This document shows, piece by piece, positions 16,443 through 26,379 of a stretch of DNA of 45,211 nucleotides (position 1 is the first letter of the stretch; each line of letters begins with the position of its first letter). This stretch comes from Alphaproteobacteria bacterium. GTDB lineage: Bacteria; Pseudomonadota; Alphaproteobacteria; Paracaedibacterales; CAIULA01. Both the position numbers and the translations under genes were made by a program. The notes under the pieces are model-generated. The model was not told the origin of the DNA and ran no database searches. It saw nothing but the letters and a program-made list of their open reading frames with translations. The stretch is from positions 1 to 45,211 of the forward strand of contig JAIEPD010000046.1 in NCBI GenBank assembly GCA_019749935.1, given 5' to 3'.

Positions 16443-17768
16443 ATGCGTTATTTAGCTCATACATCCACTCGTCGCAAAAAGATTCTTGAAACTATCGGAG
16501 TTTCTAAAATTGACGACCTATTTAAAGATGTAGCGGCTAGTGTTTTAAACCCTTCTCTTGAAGGCTTGCCCGACCATCAAAGTGAATGGGCCGTTGAGCA
16601 GCACTTCAGAAAGCTTGCCAATCAAAACAGAAACGCAAGCGATGGCCCCTTTTTTATAGGCGGAGGGATTTATCGTCATCATATTCCAGCTGCTGTTGAT
16701 TACTTGATTCAAAGAGGGGAATTTTTAACATCGTACACCCCCTATCAACCAGAAATTTCCCAAGGAACCCTGCAGTACCTATTTGAATTTCAAACTCAGG
16801 TTTCTGAATTAACCGGAATGGATGTCGCGAATGCTTCGCTTTATGATGGAGCAACCTCTATGGTTGAAGCGATTATGATGGCACAGCGAGTTACAAACCG
16901 GAAAAAATCGATCATTTCTGGAGGTGTTCATCCGCATTATACAGAAACCGCCCAAACCTATGCAAAATTTGGGGGCTTTTCTTTGGAATGTCTAAAACAA
17001 AATACAAGGGACTTAACATTAACGCCGGACACAGCTTGTGTGGTCATTCAGTATCCAAACTTCTTTGGTGAAGTGAATGACTTTAGAGAACTTTCTAAAG
17101 CCTGCCATGACAATGGATCTTTATTGGTTGTCGTCGTTACTGAAATCATGAGCCTCGGTTTACTAGAAGCGCCTGGAAAATTAGGCGCTGACATCGTTGT
17201 TGGAGAAGGGCAATCCCTTGGCAATGGAATGAATTTTGGTGGCCCTACATTGGGTTTATTTGCATGCCAAGAAAAACACATCAGGCAAATGCCAGGCCGC
17301 ATTGTTGGAGAAACGGTCGACAAAGATGGAAAAAGAGGGTGGGTTCTAACCCTTTCAACACGCGAACAACACATCCGCCGCGAAAAAGCGACCAGCAATA
17401 TTTGCACGAATTCTGGATTATGTGTCTTAGGCTTTACAATTCACTTAAGTTTATTAGGGGCCGTTGGATTAGAACGGGTAGCTAAAGTAAACCACGCACA
17501 AGCCATAAAACTTAGAAGCGAGCTACTTAAAATTCCTGGAATAAAGATAATTACCAAAAATTTCTTTAACGAATTTACAATTGAATTGCCTGTTGCAGCG
17601 GAACCTTTAGTAGAAGCGCTAGCTAAAAACGGCATTTTAGCAGGCATTCCCTTATCACGGCTTTATCCAGGACAATTTTCCAATCAACTTCTTTTAAGTG
17701 CGACAGAGGTCACCAGCGATGAAGATATCGCTGCTCTCTCTTTGGCATTACGTTCATATTTAAGTTAA
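16443..17768 (+). CDS. gcvPA: Glycine dehydrogenase (decarboxylating) subunit 1
   Basis: The N-terminal half of the split P-protein of the glycine cleavage system, which decarboxylates glycine with PLP and passes the aminomethyl group to lipoyl-GcvH. The ATG at 16443 is chosen because MRYLAHTSTRRKKILETIGV matches the family start; the ATT-initiated extension to 16410 has no support. Features include FIGGGIYRHHIPAAVDYL, NASLYDGATSMVEA, NGMNFGGPTLGLFA and TREQHIRREKATSNICTNSGL. About 441 residues is normal. The partner gene follows 12 bp downstream. No gcvT or gcvH lies nearby. Confidence 0.95.
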   Translation: MRYLAHTSTRRKKILETIGVSKIDDLFKDVAASVLNPSLEGLPDHQSEWAVEQHFRKLANQNRNASDGPFFIGGGIYRHHIPAAVDYLIQRGEFLTSYTPYQPEISQGTLQYLFEFQTQVSELTGMDVANASLYDGATSMVEAIMMAQRVTNRKKSIISGGVHPHYTETAQTYAKFGGFSLECLKQNTRDLTLTPDTACVVIQYPNFFGEVNDFRELSKACHDNGSLLVVVVTEIMSLGLLEAPGKLGADIVVGEGQSLGNGMNFGGPTLGLFACQEKHIRQMPGRIVGETVDKDGKRGWVLTLSTREQHIRREKATSNICTNSGLCVLGFTIHLSLLGAVGLERVAKVNHAQAIKLRSELLKIPGIKIITKNFFNEFTIELPVAAEPLVEALAKNGILAGIPLSRLYPGQFSNQLLLSATEVTSDEDIAALSLALRSYLS

Positions 17769-17780
17769 GAGTTTTTAATT

Positions 17781-19319
17781 ATGTCTCACTCCAAGGCTAT
17801 TGCTCATTCAAACGATTACGTTTCTTCTAATGAAAGCACCGCTCAAACCTTTACAGGCAATCAAGGACTTTTCCTTGAAGAAGGTTTGATTTTTGAGCAA
17901 AACACAACTGGTCTTACAGGTGTCGATTGGCAAGATGTAGAGGTTTCAGATACTTACCTAGCAGGACTTCGTCGTCAGTCCATAGATCTGCCTGGCCTGT
18001 CAGAGCCACAAGTTGTAAGACACTACACTCGCCTTAGTCAAAAAAACTATAGCATTGATGCAGGCCTTTATCCTTTAGGGTCTTGCACTATGAAACACAA
18101 TCCACGCCTGAATGAAAAGGTGGCGCGAATGTTTTCAGATATTCACCCCCTTCAACCCATTTCTAGCGTTCAAGGTATATTAACTGTCATTCATCAGTTG
18201 TCCCATTGGTTAACAACCTTAACAGGAATGCCAGCTGTAGCCATGACACCTGCAGCAGGTGCCCATGGTGAATTGTGTGGATTAATGACAATAAAAGCTG
18301 CTTTAAAAGCACGCGGAGAGAATCTTCGCTCTCTTGTCCTCGTTCCTGAATCAGCGCACGGCACCAACCCAGCAACAGCGGCAGCTTGCGGATTTTCTGT
18401 TCAATCAATTCCAGCAAATAACAGAGGGCGCGTTGATGTGTCGGCCCTTAAAAATGCCCTCAATTCCAATGTTGCGGCCATTATGCTAACGAACCCGAAT
18501 ACTTGTGGTTTGTTTGAAACGGATATTATAGAAATTGCCAAAGCCGTACATGATGCAGGAGCATTTTTCTACTGTGACGGCGCAAATTTTAATGCAATTG
18601 TTGGTAAAGTTCGCCCGGGTGATCTGGGGATTGATTGCATGCATATTAACCTGCATAAAACTTTTTCTACTCCTCATGGAGGGGGCGGCCCAGGCGCAGG
18701 GCCCGTTGTCCTTTCAAAAGAATTGGCACCCTTTACGCCCCTCCCTTATGTTGTGACAACAGATAAAGGATTTCATCTAAAAGAACATGGCACGCCTGAT
18801 GACTTGAACATTGGGCGATTAAAAGGATTTCATGGGCAAATCGGCATGTTCACACGCGCCCTTTCCTATATGATGAGCCACGGCAAGGATGGCCTGAAAC
18901 AAGTTGCAGAAGACGCAGTTTTGAATGCTAATTACATATTAGCTTGTTTAAAAAATGACTTGTCGCCTTCGTTCGAAGGGCCATGCATGCATGAAGCTCT
19001 GTTCGATGATGAATTCTTAAAAGGGACTGAGGTTACAACCCTTGATTTTGCTAAGGCAATGATTGATGAAGGTTTTCATCCCATGACCATGTATTTTCCG
19101 CTTGTTGTTTCTGGCGCCCTGTTGATTGAACCAACAGAATGCGAAAGCAAAGATACCTTGGATCAATTCATAGAAACCTTGAAATATCTGGCAAATCAAG
19201 CAAAACAGGGGAATAGACAGCTCTTTCATGAGGCCCCTCGTTACACCCCCAGAAAACGCATGGATGAAACAAAAGCAGCCCGTCAACCTGAATTAAAATG
19301 GAAAAGAAAGATTCAATAA
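17781..19319 (+). CDS. gcvPB: Glycine dehydrogenase (decarboxylating) subunit 2
   Basis: The C-terminal half of the split P-protein, carrying the PLP lysine Lys293 in NLHKTFSTPHGGGGPG. Other conserved stretches are YPLGSCTMKHNPRLNE (97-112), TPAAGAHGELCGLM, ESAHGTNPATAAACGF and ANFNAIVG. 512 residues is typical. It forms an alpha2beta2 enzyme with the product of the gene immediately upstream and is co-transcribed with it. The retained P-protein implies a one-carbon route from glycine, provided the T, H and L proteins are encoded elsewhere. Confidence 0.96.
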   Translation: MSHSKAIAHSNDYVSSNESTAQTFTGNQGLFLEEGLIFEQNTTGLTGVDWQDVEVSDTYLAGLRRQSIDLPGLSEPQVVRHYTRLSQKNYSIDAGLYPLGSCTMKHNPRLNEKVARMFSDIHPLQPISSVQGILTVIHQLSHWLTTLTGMPAVAMTPAAGAHGELCGLMTIKAALKARGENLRSLVLVPESAHGTNPATAAACGFSVQSIPANNRGRVDVSALKNALNSNVAAIMLTNPNTCGLFETDIIEIAKAVHDAGAFFYCDGANFNAIVGKVRPGDLGIDCMHINLHKTFSTPHGGGGPGAGPVVLSKELAPFTPLPYVVTTDKGFHLKEHGTPDDLNIGRLKGFHGQIGMFTRALSYMMSHGKDGLKQVAEDAVLNANYILACLKNDLSPSFEGPCMHEALFDDEFLKGTEVTTLDFAKAMIDEGFHPMTMYFPLVVSGALLIEPTECESKDTLDQFIETLKYLANQAKQGNRQLFHEAPRYTPRKRMDETKAARQPELKWKRKIQ

Positions 19320-19422
19320 TTACTTACACCCAATATAAATGAAAATATATTAAGTTTCTTATTTCATAAATGAGATTTTCTCTATAAAATTCACTAAAAG
19401 TTGCTTTGGTGAGAGAAAGCTT

Positions 19423-20226
19423 ATGGGTTCTCCTTTATCAGCCTTCCAATTTAATCAAACGATTACCCCTCTTATTGAATCTATTGGCCTCCCGTTATTA
19501 AAGAATTTTGGAATAACGCACTTTGGTCACATCAAAGTGAATAATGATGGCCTTATGCTGCGCCTTGCAAATTACGAACCTTGGAACAAAATTTATTTCC
19601 AAGAAGAGTTTTATAACGACGAAAAACTATACAACATGAGCTGGGTGCCCCTTAATTGCAAAAAAAGGCAAATGTTAATTGGACAGCCGAACACACCACA
19701 TCAAAAAATCCTTTTTGAAAATGGTTTGTGGAATTTTCTACTTATTTACGAACGGACGGAAAATGAGGGAACTTTCACTTTTTTTGGCACAACACCAGAA
19801 AACGCAAGCGTCATTGACTATTATATAAATAACCCCGAAGCATTTGATCATTTTACACTTTATTTCAAAGAAAAAACTTTTCCGCATTTAGAAATGAAAA
19901 AGGATAGATGCATTCAATTAAACAGCTCTCCGTTTGAACCCCAAAAAAATGAAGAGGATACTCTTGAGAATTTTTACAAACAGACAGAGATTTCTAAATT
20001 TCATTTGGGAGAGTCTTTTGGAAATTTGACTTTATCGAAACGAGAAGCCCAATGCCTTTATTATCTTCTTAAAGGACAATCAGCAAAAGAAATTGCGAAA
20101 TGCCTTCGTTTATCCCCTCGAACTGTAGAATCATTTCTTGATATCATTAAACGGAAAACAGGCATTCACAGCAAAACAAAGCTTATTGAAAGGTTCTATA
20201 ACGCTATTCCTGTGTGTGTTGATTAA
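19423..20226 (+). CDS. LuxR-family transcriptional regulator with N-terminal sensor-like domain
   Basis: A 267-residue regulator. The C-terminal LuxR/FixJ-type HTH (about 200-260) is clear: LTLSKREAQCLYYLLKGQSAKEIAKCLRLSPRTVESFLDIIKRKTG. The N-terminal 180 residues look like a PAS/autoinducer-type alpha-beta sensor (WVPLNCKKR, FENGLWNFLLIYE) but lack residues that would prove acyl-homoserine lactone binding. A similar LuxR layout is common in amoeba-associated bacteria. It stands alone between gcvPB and the oligopeptidase. The cognate signal is unknown and no luxI is present in the window. Confidence 0.8.
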   Translation: MGSPLSAFQFNQTITPLIESIGLPLLKNFGITHFGHIKVNNDGLMLRLANYEPWNKIYFQEEFYNDEKLYNMSWVPLNCKKRQMLIGQPNTPHQKILFENGLWNFLLIYERTENEGTFTFFGTTPENASVIDYYINNPEAFDHFTLYFKEKTFPHLEMKKDRCIQLNSSPFEPQKNEEDTLENFYKQTEISKFHLGESFGNLTLSKREAQCLYYLLKGQSAKEIAKCLRLSPRTVESFLDIIKRKTGIHSKTKLIERFYNAIPVCVD

Positions 20227-20315
20227 TACCCTTATTCCCAGGAACTGCTTGCCTCTTGTTCGCCTTCTTCTCTATAAATAGTTTAAAGAAGAATTTTATT
20301 TAGAACTCTCCTTAA

Positions 20316-22505
20316 ATGATTCATAAAAAAATAATCCTTATCCCTTTGATGCTGATAATGGCAGTTGCTGCAATTATTATCTCAAAACGATCCCTCTTAG
20401 AAAAAAATGAGGATCCTTCTTCAAAAATTTTCTACAACCGAGCTGAAACGAAATTTTTAGAAAAAGCCACAGGACCAGAAGCCTTAGAATGGGCTAAATC
20501 TAGAACAGAAAAAACTCAAGAATATATTAGAAAACAGCCTCTTTATGCCGATATCAAAGCCAATATAGAAAAAATTTTCTATGACAAAAATAAATTGACC
20601 GTCGGTATGATTAGAAACAGTTACGTTTACAATTTTTGGTTAGATGACAAAAATCCTCAAGGACTTTGGCGAAGGACTCCGCTTTCTGAATATGCAAAAG
20701 ACTCCCCGACTTGGGAAACCCTGATAGATTTTGATGAGCTTTCAAAACAGATGGGTAAAAAAATTGTATTTCATGGGATACACATTCTAACCCATACATC
20801 TAGCAAATTTTTAATTGGCTTATCTTTTGGTGGAAATGATGAAACTAACTTTAAAGAGTGGAGTCTTGAAACCAAACAGTTTGTTGAAAACGGTTTTAGC
20901 TCAAAAAATACAAAAGGTGAATGGATCGGAGGAAAAATTACAGACGGCATATGGGTTACAGATGACACAATTCTTTGTAATCTGCCTTTAAATCCAAGCG
21001 ATGTAACTGAATCCCTTTATCCAGCTACCCTTTATCTTTGGAAAAGAGGGGAAGAAATTGAAAAAGCTAAACAAATCTTTTCAATACCTAAAGATTACAT
21101 CCATATTATCACTACACGCTTACTTTTAAAAGATATTCATCCCTCCCTTTTTTACATCGCTGCCTTAAAGGATTTTTATAATTCAGACAAATATCTTATG
21201 GATGGAAGTTTTAAGCCACAGCTTATTCAAATGCCGTCTGATGCCACTCTTCAAGGCTCTTTTAAAGAACAGGTTTTCTTTTTTCTGAATAGCGATTGGA
21301 ATGTAGGTAAAGATTATAAAAAAGGGTCTCTTGTCTCAATGCATTGGACAGATCTTTTAAAAGAAGACAAAGACAAAACCACCTTGCAGATTATTTACAC
21401 GCAGCAAAGTGATGAAAGTTTCGATTTCTTACAAATAACAAACAATACTGTCTTTTTATCCATCTTTAAAAATATCAATTCAAAATTGTATACCTTTACT
21501 CTCGAACAAGGAAAATGGACAAAGCTTCAGCCTGTTACCTTGGCAAATGAAAATGCTCTTATTGGTCTTGCCGCCGACCCTCAAGAACATGAAGCCTTAA
21601 TGACCTTTCAAAATATGCTAACACCGCCCAGCGTTTATATTTGGGGCCAAGAAAAGGAATTTAAACAAATTAGAAAACCAATTCACGAATTTGATAGCCA
21701 AAATTATGTAGCTGAACAACGATTTGCGAAAAGCTTTGATGGACAAAAAATCCCTTACTTCATAGCGTACAAAAAGGGCTTAAAACTAGATGGAAAAAAT
21801 CCAACTATATTAACTGCCTACGGTGGATTTCAGCAGATAAATTTCCCATATTACTCAAGGCTCATAAATGAAGTATGGCTGCAAAAAGGCGGAGTATATG
21901 TACTTGCAAATATCCGCGGTGGCGGTGAATTCGGCCCCGATTGGCATCAGGCCGCCATCAAAGAAAAACGTCAAACTGGTTTTAATGATTTCATAGCGGT
22001 TGCAAAAGATTTGATTCACGCCAAAATCACTTCTCCTGAGCATTTGGGTATCAAAGGAGATAGTAATGGTGGGCTTTTGGTTTCAGTTTCTATGACTCAG
22101 CATCCTGAGCTTTTAGGAGCCGTTGTTTGCGAAGCTCCCTTCGTTGATATGCTGCGATATACAGAATTTGGTGCAGGCCCATCATGGACAGCAGAGTATG
22201 GCGATCCCAAAGAAGCAGAAATGGAAAAATGTTTAAAAGGCTATTCCCCTATTGAAAATATATCAAAGGATAAAAAATACCCTCCTATGTTCGTGACAAA
22301 CGCAGAAAATGATCAAAGGGTTCATCCATGGCATGGTCGCATTTTGCATCATTTAATGGAACAACACCCGTCCTCAGAAAATTATTACATAGAAAGCAAA
22401 GATGCTGGGCATGGAGAAGGAGTTGACTTAAAAGACAGGGTCGATTATTACGCAAATATTTTCACCTTCTTAGCCACAACTTTAGGCCTTTCAAAAGGTT
22501 TATAA
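20316..22505 (+). CDS. Prolyl oligopeptidase family serine peptidase (S9)
   Basis: 729 residues in two parts: an N-terminal propeller-type region (about 70-440) and a C-terminal alpha/beta hydrolase domain. The catalytic triad is visible: Ser583 in KGDSNGGLL, Asp666 in NAENDQRVHPWHG and His699 in DAGHGEG. YGGFQ and ANIRGGGEFGPDWHQAA are typical of S9A enzymes. Residues about 4-23 form a hydrophobic segment, suggesting a signal anchor and a periplasmic or membrane-attached enzyme that cuts proline-containing peptides. The recG gene starts 22 bp later. Confidence 0.92.
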   Translation: MIHKKIILIPLMLIMAVAAIIISKRSLLEKNEDPSSKIFYNRAETKFLEKATGPEALEWAKSRTEKTQEYIRKQPLYADIKANIEKIFYDKNKLTVGMIRNSYVYNFWLDDKNPQGLWRRTPLSEYAKDSPTWETLIDFDELSKQMGKKIVFHGIHILTHTSSKFLIGLSFGGNDETNFKEWSLETKQFVENGFSSKNTKGEWIGGKITDGIWVTDDTILCNLPLNPSDVTESLYPATLYLWKRGEEIEKAKQIFSIPKDYIHIITTRLLLKDIHPSLFYIAALKDFYNSDKYLMDGSFKPQLIQMPSDATLQGSFKEQVFFFLNSDWNVGKDYKKGSLVSMHWTDLLKEDKDKTTLQIIYTQQSDESFDFLQITNNTVFLSIFKNINSKLYTFTLEQGKWTKLQPVTLANENALIGLAADPQEHEALMTFQNMLTPPSVYIWGQEKEFKQIRKPIHEFDSQNYVAEQRFAKSFDGQKIPYFIAYKKGLKLDGKNPTILTAYGGFQQINFPYYSRLINEVWLQKGGVYVLANIRGGGEFGPDWHQAAIKEKRQTGFNDFIAVAKDLIHAKITSPEHLGIKGDSNGGLLVSVSMTQHPELLGAVVCEAPFVDMLRYTEFGAGPSWTAEYGDPKEAEMEKCLKGYSPIENISKDKKYPPMFVTNAENDQRVHPWHGRILHHLMEQHPSSENYYIESKDAGHGEGVDLKDRVDYYANIFTFLATTLGLSKGL

Positions 22506-22527
22506 TTCGTAATGTGAGAATTAAGGA

Positions 22528-24642
22528 ATGCATCAAAACTTTGATCCTCTCTTCAATGATATCAGCACCCTTCGGGGGGCGTCTGGAAAAAGACGTGCAT
22601 TTTATCAAAAACTGATGGGGGATTGTATTCTAGATGCCTTATGGCACTTACCATCAGGCATTGAAATACGCGAGAAAATTGATCATCTACATGATAAACT
22701 TATCTCCAAAATAGTTACATTAATTGCTCGGGTTGATTATCATGAGCCCTCTACCCGCTTTGGCCGTCCTTATCGGATCATTTGCGATTTTAAAGGCGAG
22801 CGACTTGAAATTGTCTTTTTTAATTTCAGAAGGCACTATTTAAAAGAAAAAGCCATAATCGGCAGCGATATTATGATTTCAGGAAAACTGGAATATGATA
22901 CACGCTATAAACAAGGCGGATGGCGAATTACTCACCCCGATCATATCGGAACGCCAGCAGAATTACCTTATTGGGTTGGGGTTGAGGCGATTTACCCGCT
23001 TACGGCAGGCACCAACCGCTACACAGTGACAAGCGTTATCAAAGACGCATTGAAAATGCTGCCACAACTGTCCGAATGGCTAGATCCAGACCTGATTAAG
23101 GAAAAAGATTGGCCTTCTTGGGACAAAGCTATCCGTGATGCACATCAACCTCAATCTTATTTTGATATAACGGGCGAGCATTCTTCTCGTCAGCGGCTGG
23201 CTTATGATGAGATCTTAGCGCACCAGCTCAGCCTTCATTTAACAAAAAGGCAAAGTTTAAAACTCCCCTCGCCCGCGATGTTGGGTGATGGAGATTTGAG
23301 AAAAAAACTAACAGACAGTTTGCCGTTTACATTAACGTCCAGCCAGCTTGAAGCTATTGCAGAAATTAACGCAGATATGAGCAAATCCTTACAGATGCTG
23401 CGTTTATTGCAAGGGGACGTTGGCAGCGGCAAAACCCTAGTTGCCGTTATGGCAGCCTTGCAGGCGATTGAGGCTGGGGCCCAAAGTGCAATTTTAGCCC
23501 CAACGGATATATTGGCCCGTCAGCACTATAAAACGATGAAACAATTGCTCGATCCCATTGGGATACATGTGGAGATTTTAACAGCCCGTGAAAAGGGACT
23601 GGCTCGTAAAAAGATTTTAGAAAACCTTGAAAATGGGACGATTCAATTCCTTGTTGGAACGCATGCTGTTATTCAAGATACAGTTAGTTTTAAAAACTTA
23701 GGCCTTGCCATTGTTGACGAACAACACCGCTTTGGCGTGGAACAAAGAGCGACTTTGTGCGCAAAAGGCAATAATCCACACATCCTTAGCATGACAGCAA
23801 CCCCCATCCCTCGCACCTTGCAACTGGCCAATTACGGCGATATGGATGTTTCTATCTTGCGTGAAAAACCACCCGGCAGGCATACAATTGTAACGCGTTC
23901 GATGTCATTGAAACGGCTGGACGAGGTGGTTAATGCCTTAGGAAGGGCTATGGAAAACAAACAGCAAGTTTATTGGGTTTGCCCATTGGTAGAGGAATCT
24001 GAAAAGGTTGATCTTTCTGCTGTCACAGAAAGGTTTGATCATTTGTCTGCGGTGTTCCCTGGGAAAGTTGCCCTCATTCACGGCAAAATGAAATCGCAAG
24101 ACAAAGAAAAAGCGATGGAAACGTTTAGTAGCGGTGAAGCACAAATCTTGATTGCCACAACGGTGATTGAGGTTGGCGTTGATGTACCGAATGCAACCAT
24201 TATGGTGATTGAGCATGCCGAACGCTTTGGCCTTGCGCAATTACATCAATTAAGGGGACGTGTAGGAAGGGGCAGCGAGGCATCAAGTTGTTTGCTGTTG
24301 TATGATTCAGGCCTAACGCCGATTGCCCGTAAACGAATTGAAACGATGCGAGCAACCGATGACGGTTTTATTGTGGCCGAAGCTGATTTGAGACTGCGCG
24401 GATCAGGGGAGATTTTGGGAACCAAACAAAGCGGCCTGCCACGCTTTCGCTTTGTTGATTTTTCTGACAAGGAAAATGATCACTACGAAATGTATTCCGA
24501 TTTTTTGTCAATTGCCAACATCGATGCCAGGCAAATTGCTAAGGATGATCCATCATTGGAATCAGAACGCGGAAAAGCTTTACGGTTATTACTGCGGTTG
24601 TTTGGAAAAGATGATGTGCTGAGATATAAGCGGGCGGGGTGA
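22528..24642 (+). CDS. recG: ATP-dependent DNA helicase RecG
   Basis: A 704-residue superfamily 2 helicase that regresses stalled replication forks and branch-migrates Holliday junctions. An N-terminal wedge/OB domain (about 50-150) is followed by motor motifs: GDVGSGKT (Walker A, Lys302), APTDILARQHY, DEQHRFGVEQR (Asp397), SMTATPIPRTL, TTVIEVGVDVPNA and QLRGRVGRG, with the C-terminal TRG motif region. Length and order are typical. It is probably co-transcribed with the oligopeptidase. Confidence 0.96.
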   Translation: MHQNFDPLFNDISTLRGASGKRRAFYQKLMGDCILDALWHLPSGIEIREKIDHLHDKLISKIVTLIARVDYHEPSTRFGRPYRIICDFKGERLEIVFFNFRRHYLKEKAIIGSDIMISGKLEYDTRYKQGGWRITHPDHIGTPAELPYWVGVEAIYPLTAGTNRYTVTSVIKDALKMLPQLSEWLDPDLIKEKDWPSWDKAIRDAHQPQSYFDITGEHSSRQRLAYDEILAHQLSLHLTKRQSLKLPSPAMLGDGDLRKKLTDSLPFTLTSSQLEAIAEINADMSKSLQMLRLLQGDVGSGKTLVAVMAALQAIEAGAQSAILAPTDILARQHYKTMKQLLDPIGIHVEILTAREKGLARKKILENLENGTIQFLVGTHAVIQDTVSFKNLGLAIVDEQHRFGVEQRATLCAKGNNPHILSMTATPIPRTLQLANYGDMDVSILREKPPGRHTIVTRSMSLKRLDEVVNALGRAMENKQQVYWVCPLVEESEKVDLSAVTERFDHLSAVFPGKVALIHGKMKSQDKEKAMETFSSGEAQILIATTVIEVGVDVPNATIMVIEHAERFGLAQLHQLRGRVGRGSEASSCLLLYDSGLTPIARKRIETMRATDDGFIVAEADLRLRGSGEILGTKQSGLPRFRFVDFSDKENDHYEMYSDFLSIANIDARQIAKDDPSLESERGKALRLLLRLFGKDDVLRYKRAG

Positions 24643-24729
24643 TAGTGAAATCTGTGCATGAATAATTGAAAAGTATCTGTATTTATTTTATATTGCAGCT
24701 AGTAAATAGCTTAATTTCCCCAAAAATAA

Positions 24730-25443
24730 ATGAGTTCTGAAATTTTTCATCACCCTGAAACAAAGGTAACATTATCACTTAGAAAAAATAGTAATGAATG
24801 GTTGGCATTTATTTCCGTTTCACGTGATTTGGAGGATGAAACTGTTGATTGGAATGATTGCTGGACAGTAAAAAATGAAGAAGAAGGTAGAAATATAGCT
24901 TCAGAAATTGCATCTTCGTTGGGATTAAATAAATTTCATATTGCCGAACCTAAGAAAAATAATGTTCAAGTTCACGATTCTTCATTCATGCCTTTAAAGC
25001 CAGCCCCTTTTGTTTTTTTAGATGTAAATCCTTTACATGAAACAGAAGGAGCAATGATCCAAATTCTTGCTATGTATGAAGCAAAAGAAATTAGAATCCT
25101 TGTCCCTTATACAGTGCGTGAAGAAATGCTGAATTCAAATGCTCCTCCTCATGCTCAACATCTATTAGCTAGCCTTTTCTTCACTACCCCAGTTCCGCTA
25201 ACTTCGCATGAGCAAAACTGGAGAGAAGAGTTTATCAACGCTACAAGAGGAAATACTAAGCCAGATAATATCGATATGGATCTGTTTCATCTATTTGAAT
25301 CTGCAAAATATCAGGCAAGATATTTTATTACGCGCGATAGGAGATTAATGGGTGACGTACGGAAAAAGGAGATAAAAAAGAGATACCCTTATCTCTCTTT
25401 GATGACACCAGAAGAATTTGTGAAACACTTTTCAGCTAACTAA
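24730..25443 (+). CDS. Hypothetical protein with PIN-like C-terminal domain
   Basis: 237 residues. The C-terminal half fits a PIN-type nuclease pattern: FVFLDVN (first acidic residue), PYTVREEML (Glu), NIDMDLFHLFESAKYQARYFITRDRRLM (a central Asp, then TRD at the end of a strand) and SLMTPEEFV. The N-terminal about 80 residues (SLRKNSNEWLAFISVSRDLEDETVDWNDCW) are of unknown type. There is no antitoxin-like small gene next to it, so it is not an ordinary VapC. A start with no clear Shine-Dalgarno follows recG by 87 bp. The PIN reading is by pattern only. Confidence 0.5.
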   Translation: MSSEIFHHPETKVTLSLRKNSNEWLAFISVSRDLEDETVDWNDCWTVKNEEEGRNIASEIASSLGLNKFHIAEPKKNNVQVHDSSFMPLKPAPFVFLDVNPLHETEGAMIQILAMYEAKEIRILVPYTVREEMLNSNAPPHAQHLLASLFFTTPVPLTSHEQNWREEFINATRGNTKPDNIDMDLFHLFESAKYQARYFITRDRRLMGDVRKKEIKKRYPYLSLMTPEEFVKHFSAN

Positions 25444-25450
25444 AAGAAAT

Positions 25451-25627
25451 CACCTTTTCCTTTATTATGGAAGATATTTTACTTCCGTACACAAAACTTG
25501 GGAAAATGTACAGGCTTTCTTAATTAATGAAGCCTGGAATGTGATGCATCAAACAATTGAGGGCAACGAAGCTCTCTTTCAAGGCAGCACAATAGAGAAC
25601 TTAGCAACATTGGTAAAAGGTGAATAA
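25451..25627 (+). pseudogene. Startless open fragment, probable 3' remnant of an unknown gene
   Basis: This frame reads on without stops for 58 codons, including KTWENVQAFLINEAWN and a final TIENLATLVKGE, to a TAA at 25625-25627. The composition looks protein-like, but no start codon with a ribosome site precedes it. It probably represents the tail of a gene lost in the 318-bp gap between the PIN-like gene and the next secreted protein. No family recognised. Confidence 0.3.
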
Positions 25628-25696
25628 TAAATTTTTTAAAATATAAGGTTGTTTGCTTTCTAGAGTGGGGGCTGTGAATAAGATCGATATAATACT

Positions 25697-25725
25697 TTGT
25701 GTAAAATTTCAAATTAAGGTATAAT
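25697..25725 (+). promoter_or_regulatory. Sigma70-type promoter of the secreted orphan at 25762
   Basis: -35 TTGTGT (25697-25702), 17-bp spacer, consensus -10 TATAAT (25720-25725), 36 bp before the ATG. Confidence 0.55.
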
Positions 25726-25761
25726 TTATAAAATATATTTTTTATAGGCGGTATAAAAGCA

Positions 25762-26214
25762 ATGAAAATAATCACTATACTTGTCATGCTATTAAGCTTT
25801 GAAAACCTCGCACATGCCGTTGATGCCGGTTTATTGGAATCAACCATCGATGAACTATCCGGCATTCTTCGAACAACACCATCACCAAGTCAAACTGCGC
25901 AGCGTTCTCAGGTAGATAAATTAATCGAAGAATGTACCAGCGTAGAACCCATTACACCTGATTTACCTCTAACTATTACAGAAATGCAAACCGAACTTGT
26001 TGGTTTTTTCAAAGCAGAACACACACCCTCACAACATGAAAAAAACGTCAGAAATTTCTTAACAAATGCACATAATATTTTTTCTACTTACAAATCAGAA
26101 ATTACAAGCGCCGCGGACGATGAAGAAGCATTAAACAGAGTAGCAGGAAAGATGTATTGCCTTCATCGAATGGTAGAAGAAGTAAAGAGTAATTTCTTAA
26201 AAGATTCCGAATAA
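25762..26214 (+). CDS. Secreted hypothetical protein (150 aa)
   Basis: It begins MKIITILVMLLSF followed by ENLAHAVDAG, a signal peptide likely cleaved after AHA. The mature part is acidic and helical (STIDELSGILRTTPSPSQ, ITEMQTELVGFFKAEHTPSQ, DDEEALNRVAGKMYCLHRMVEEVKSNF), with two Cys residues. No known domain is visible. A good promoter lies just upstream and no partner gene is apparent. It is one of several orphan secreted proteins in the window and could be a host-interaction factor, though nothing shows this directly. Confidence 0.75.
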   Translation: MKIITILVMLLSFENLAHAVDAGLLESTIDELSGILRTTPSPSQTAQRSQVDKLIEECTSVEPITPDLPLTITEMQTELVGFFKAEHTPSQHEKNVRNFLTNAHNIFSTYKSEITSAADDEEALNRVAGKMYCLHRMVEEVKSNFLKDSE

Positions 26215-26379
26215 AATAAATTTTTTTATCCCAGTATCACACATCCTTAATTATCCTCTTTGATATTACAAACTGAAGTCAGCTATTACATCCCCCTCAT
26301 AAACTTAAAATTTTAGATAAATTGTTTGTTAACCTTTTCTGCCGTACCCTATGGAATAGCACAGAAAGGATATACCGCA

